Assembly (NCBI RefSeq): GCF_001650905.1
Contig: NZ_LXYG01000012.1
Coordinates: forward strand, 185,497-249,496
DNA: 64,000 bases
From: Balneola sp. EhC07
GTDB lineage: Bacteria > Bacteroidota > Rhodothermia > Balneolales > Balneolaceae
Direction: 5' to 3'
Below are positions 63,965-64,000 of the stretch, piece by piece (within the stretch, counting starts at the first letter, position 1; each line of letters begins with the position of its first letter). The notes under the pieces were generated by a model, which was not told the DNA's origin, did not search any database, and saw only the letters and a program-made list of their open reading frames with translations. The position numbers and the translations under genes were made by a program.

Positions 63965-64000
63965 ATGAATAGCTCCAAAATTATATTCTATTCTTTGATT
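63965..64000 (+). CDS. Start of an unknown gene, cut by the right edge
   Basis: ATG at 63965, five nt after the lipoprotein-like stop, opens a frame MNSSKIIFYSLI that continues past the window. Too short to identify; the hydrophobic start hints at a signal peptide. Confidence 0.35.
   Translation, partial: MNSSKIIFYSLI

Overview
The window is a single-chromosome stretch from a free-living, aerobic, Gram-negative member of the Bacteroidota/Balneolota branch, most plausibly a marine Balneolaceae-type bacterium. This placement is inferred from protein content: many SPII lipoproteins, a TonB-dependent receptor, GH92 and S9 secreted hydrolases, an ABC-permease/M1-peptidase fusion, DUF4097 and DUF4342 proteins, one TAnnTTTG-type -7 box and sparse Shine-Dalgarno sites. 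No rRNA or ribosomal protein gene is present to fix the taxonomy. Gene order looks like core chromosome with short operons, many convergent ends, and an unusual density of short inverted repeats between genes. There is no CRISPR array, prophage or classical transposase.

Region by region. 1-10 kb: a GH92 lipoprotein cut by the left edge; an overlapping rdgB / SemiSWEET / PfkB-kinase operon with an unknown membrane protein at its head; a Nudix CoA diphosphatase; a DAO oxidoreductase + M20 amidohydrolase pair; a DUF4097 protein overlapping an MnmD-like tRNA methyltransferase. 10-20 kb: serA, engB overlapping purF, a TPR histidine kinase, OsmC, an MFS carrier and katG. 20-28 kb: a decayed tRNA-Gly copy, a 1190-residue ABC permease fused to an M1 peptidase with its ATPase, a divergent LytS/LytTR two-component system, the intact tRNA-Gly(GCC) and nth. 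28-33 kb: an MFS carrier and the three-gene proton-translocating transhydrogenase (pntAA/AB/B).

33-40 kb is a sulfur/redox island. It runs trxB, a Crp/Fnr regulator, a perfect TGTAAC-N4-GTTACA palindrome, two YeeE/YedE half-transporters, a persulfide-dioxygenase-like MBL/rhodanese protein, TauE/SafE, a periplasmic rhodanese, then a membrane hydroxylase and an ICMT-like protein. Together these look like uptake, oxidation and export of sulfane sulfur/sulfite under a local regulator.

40-51 kb holds CPBP, DUF4342, yifB/comM, a 30-residue membrane miniprotein, priA (lacking two cysteines of one zinc site), a GCS2-CBS fusion coupled to an AstE/AspA-like hydrolase, and scpB-rluB-hydrolase. Two related inverted-repeat elements stand out here: an empty one behind priA, and a full one that carries a GxxExxY (PDDEXK_3) gene between terminal repeats. 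51-64 kb holds a metzincin lipoprotein, a sortilin-like BNR protein, an S9 peptidase, murI and a TonB receptor. It ends in a gene-poor tail with two long nested hairpins and a lipoprotein gene interrupted by an in-frame TAG.

The best candidates for something undescribed are the paired GxxExxY/MITE-like elements, the sulfur island with its putative operator, and the GCS2-CBS/AstE pair. All positions and motifs were read by eye; family assignments come from motif recognition, not searches.
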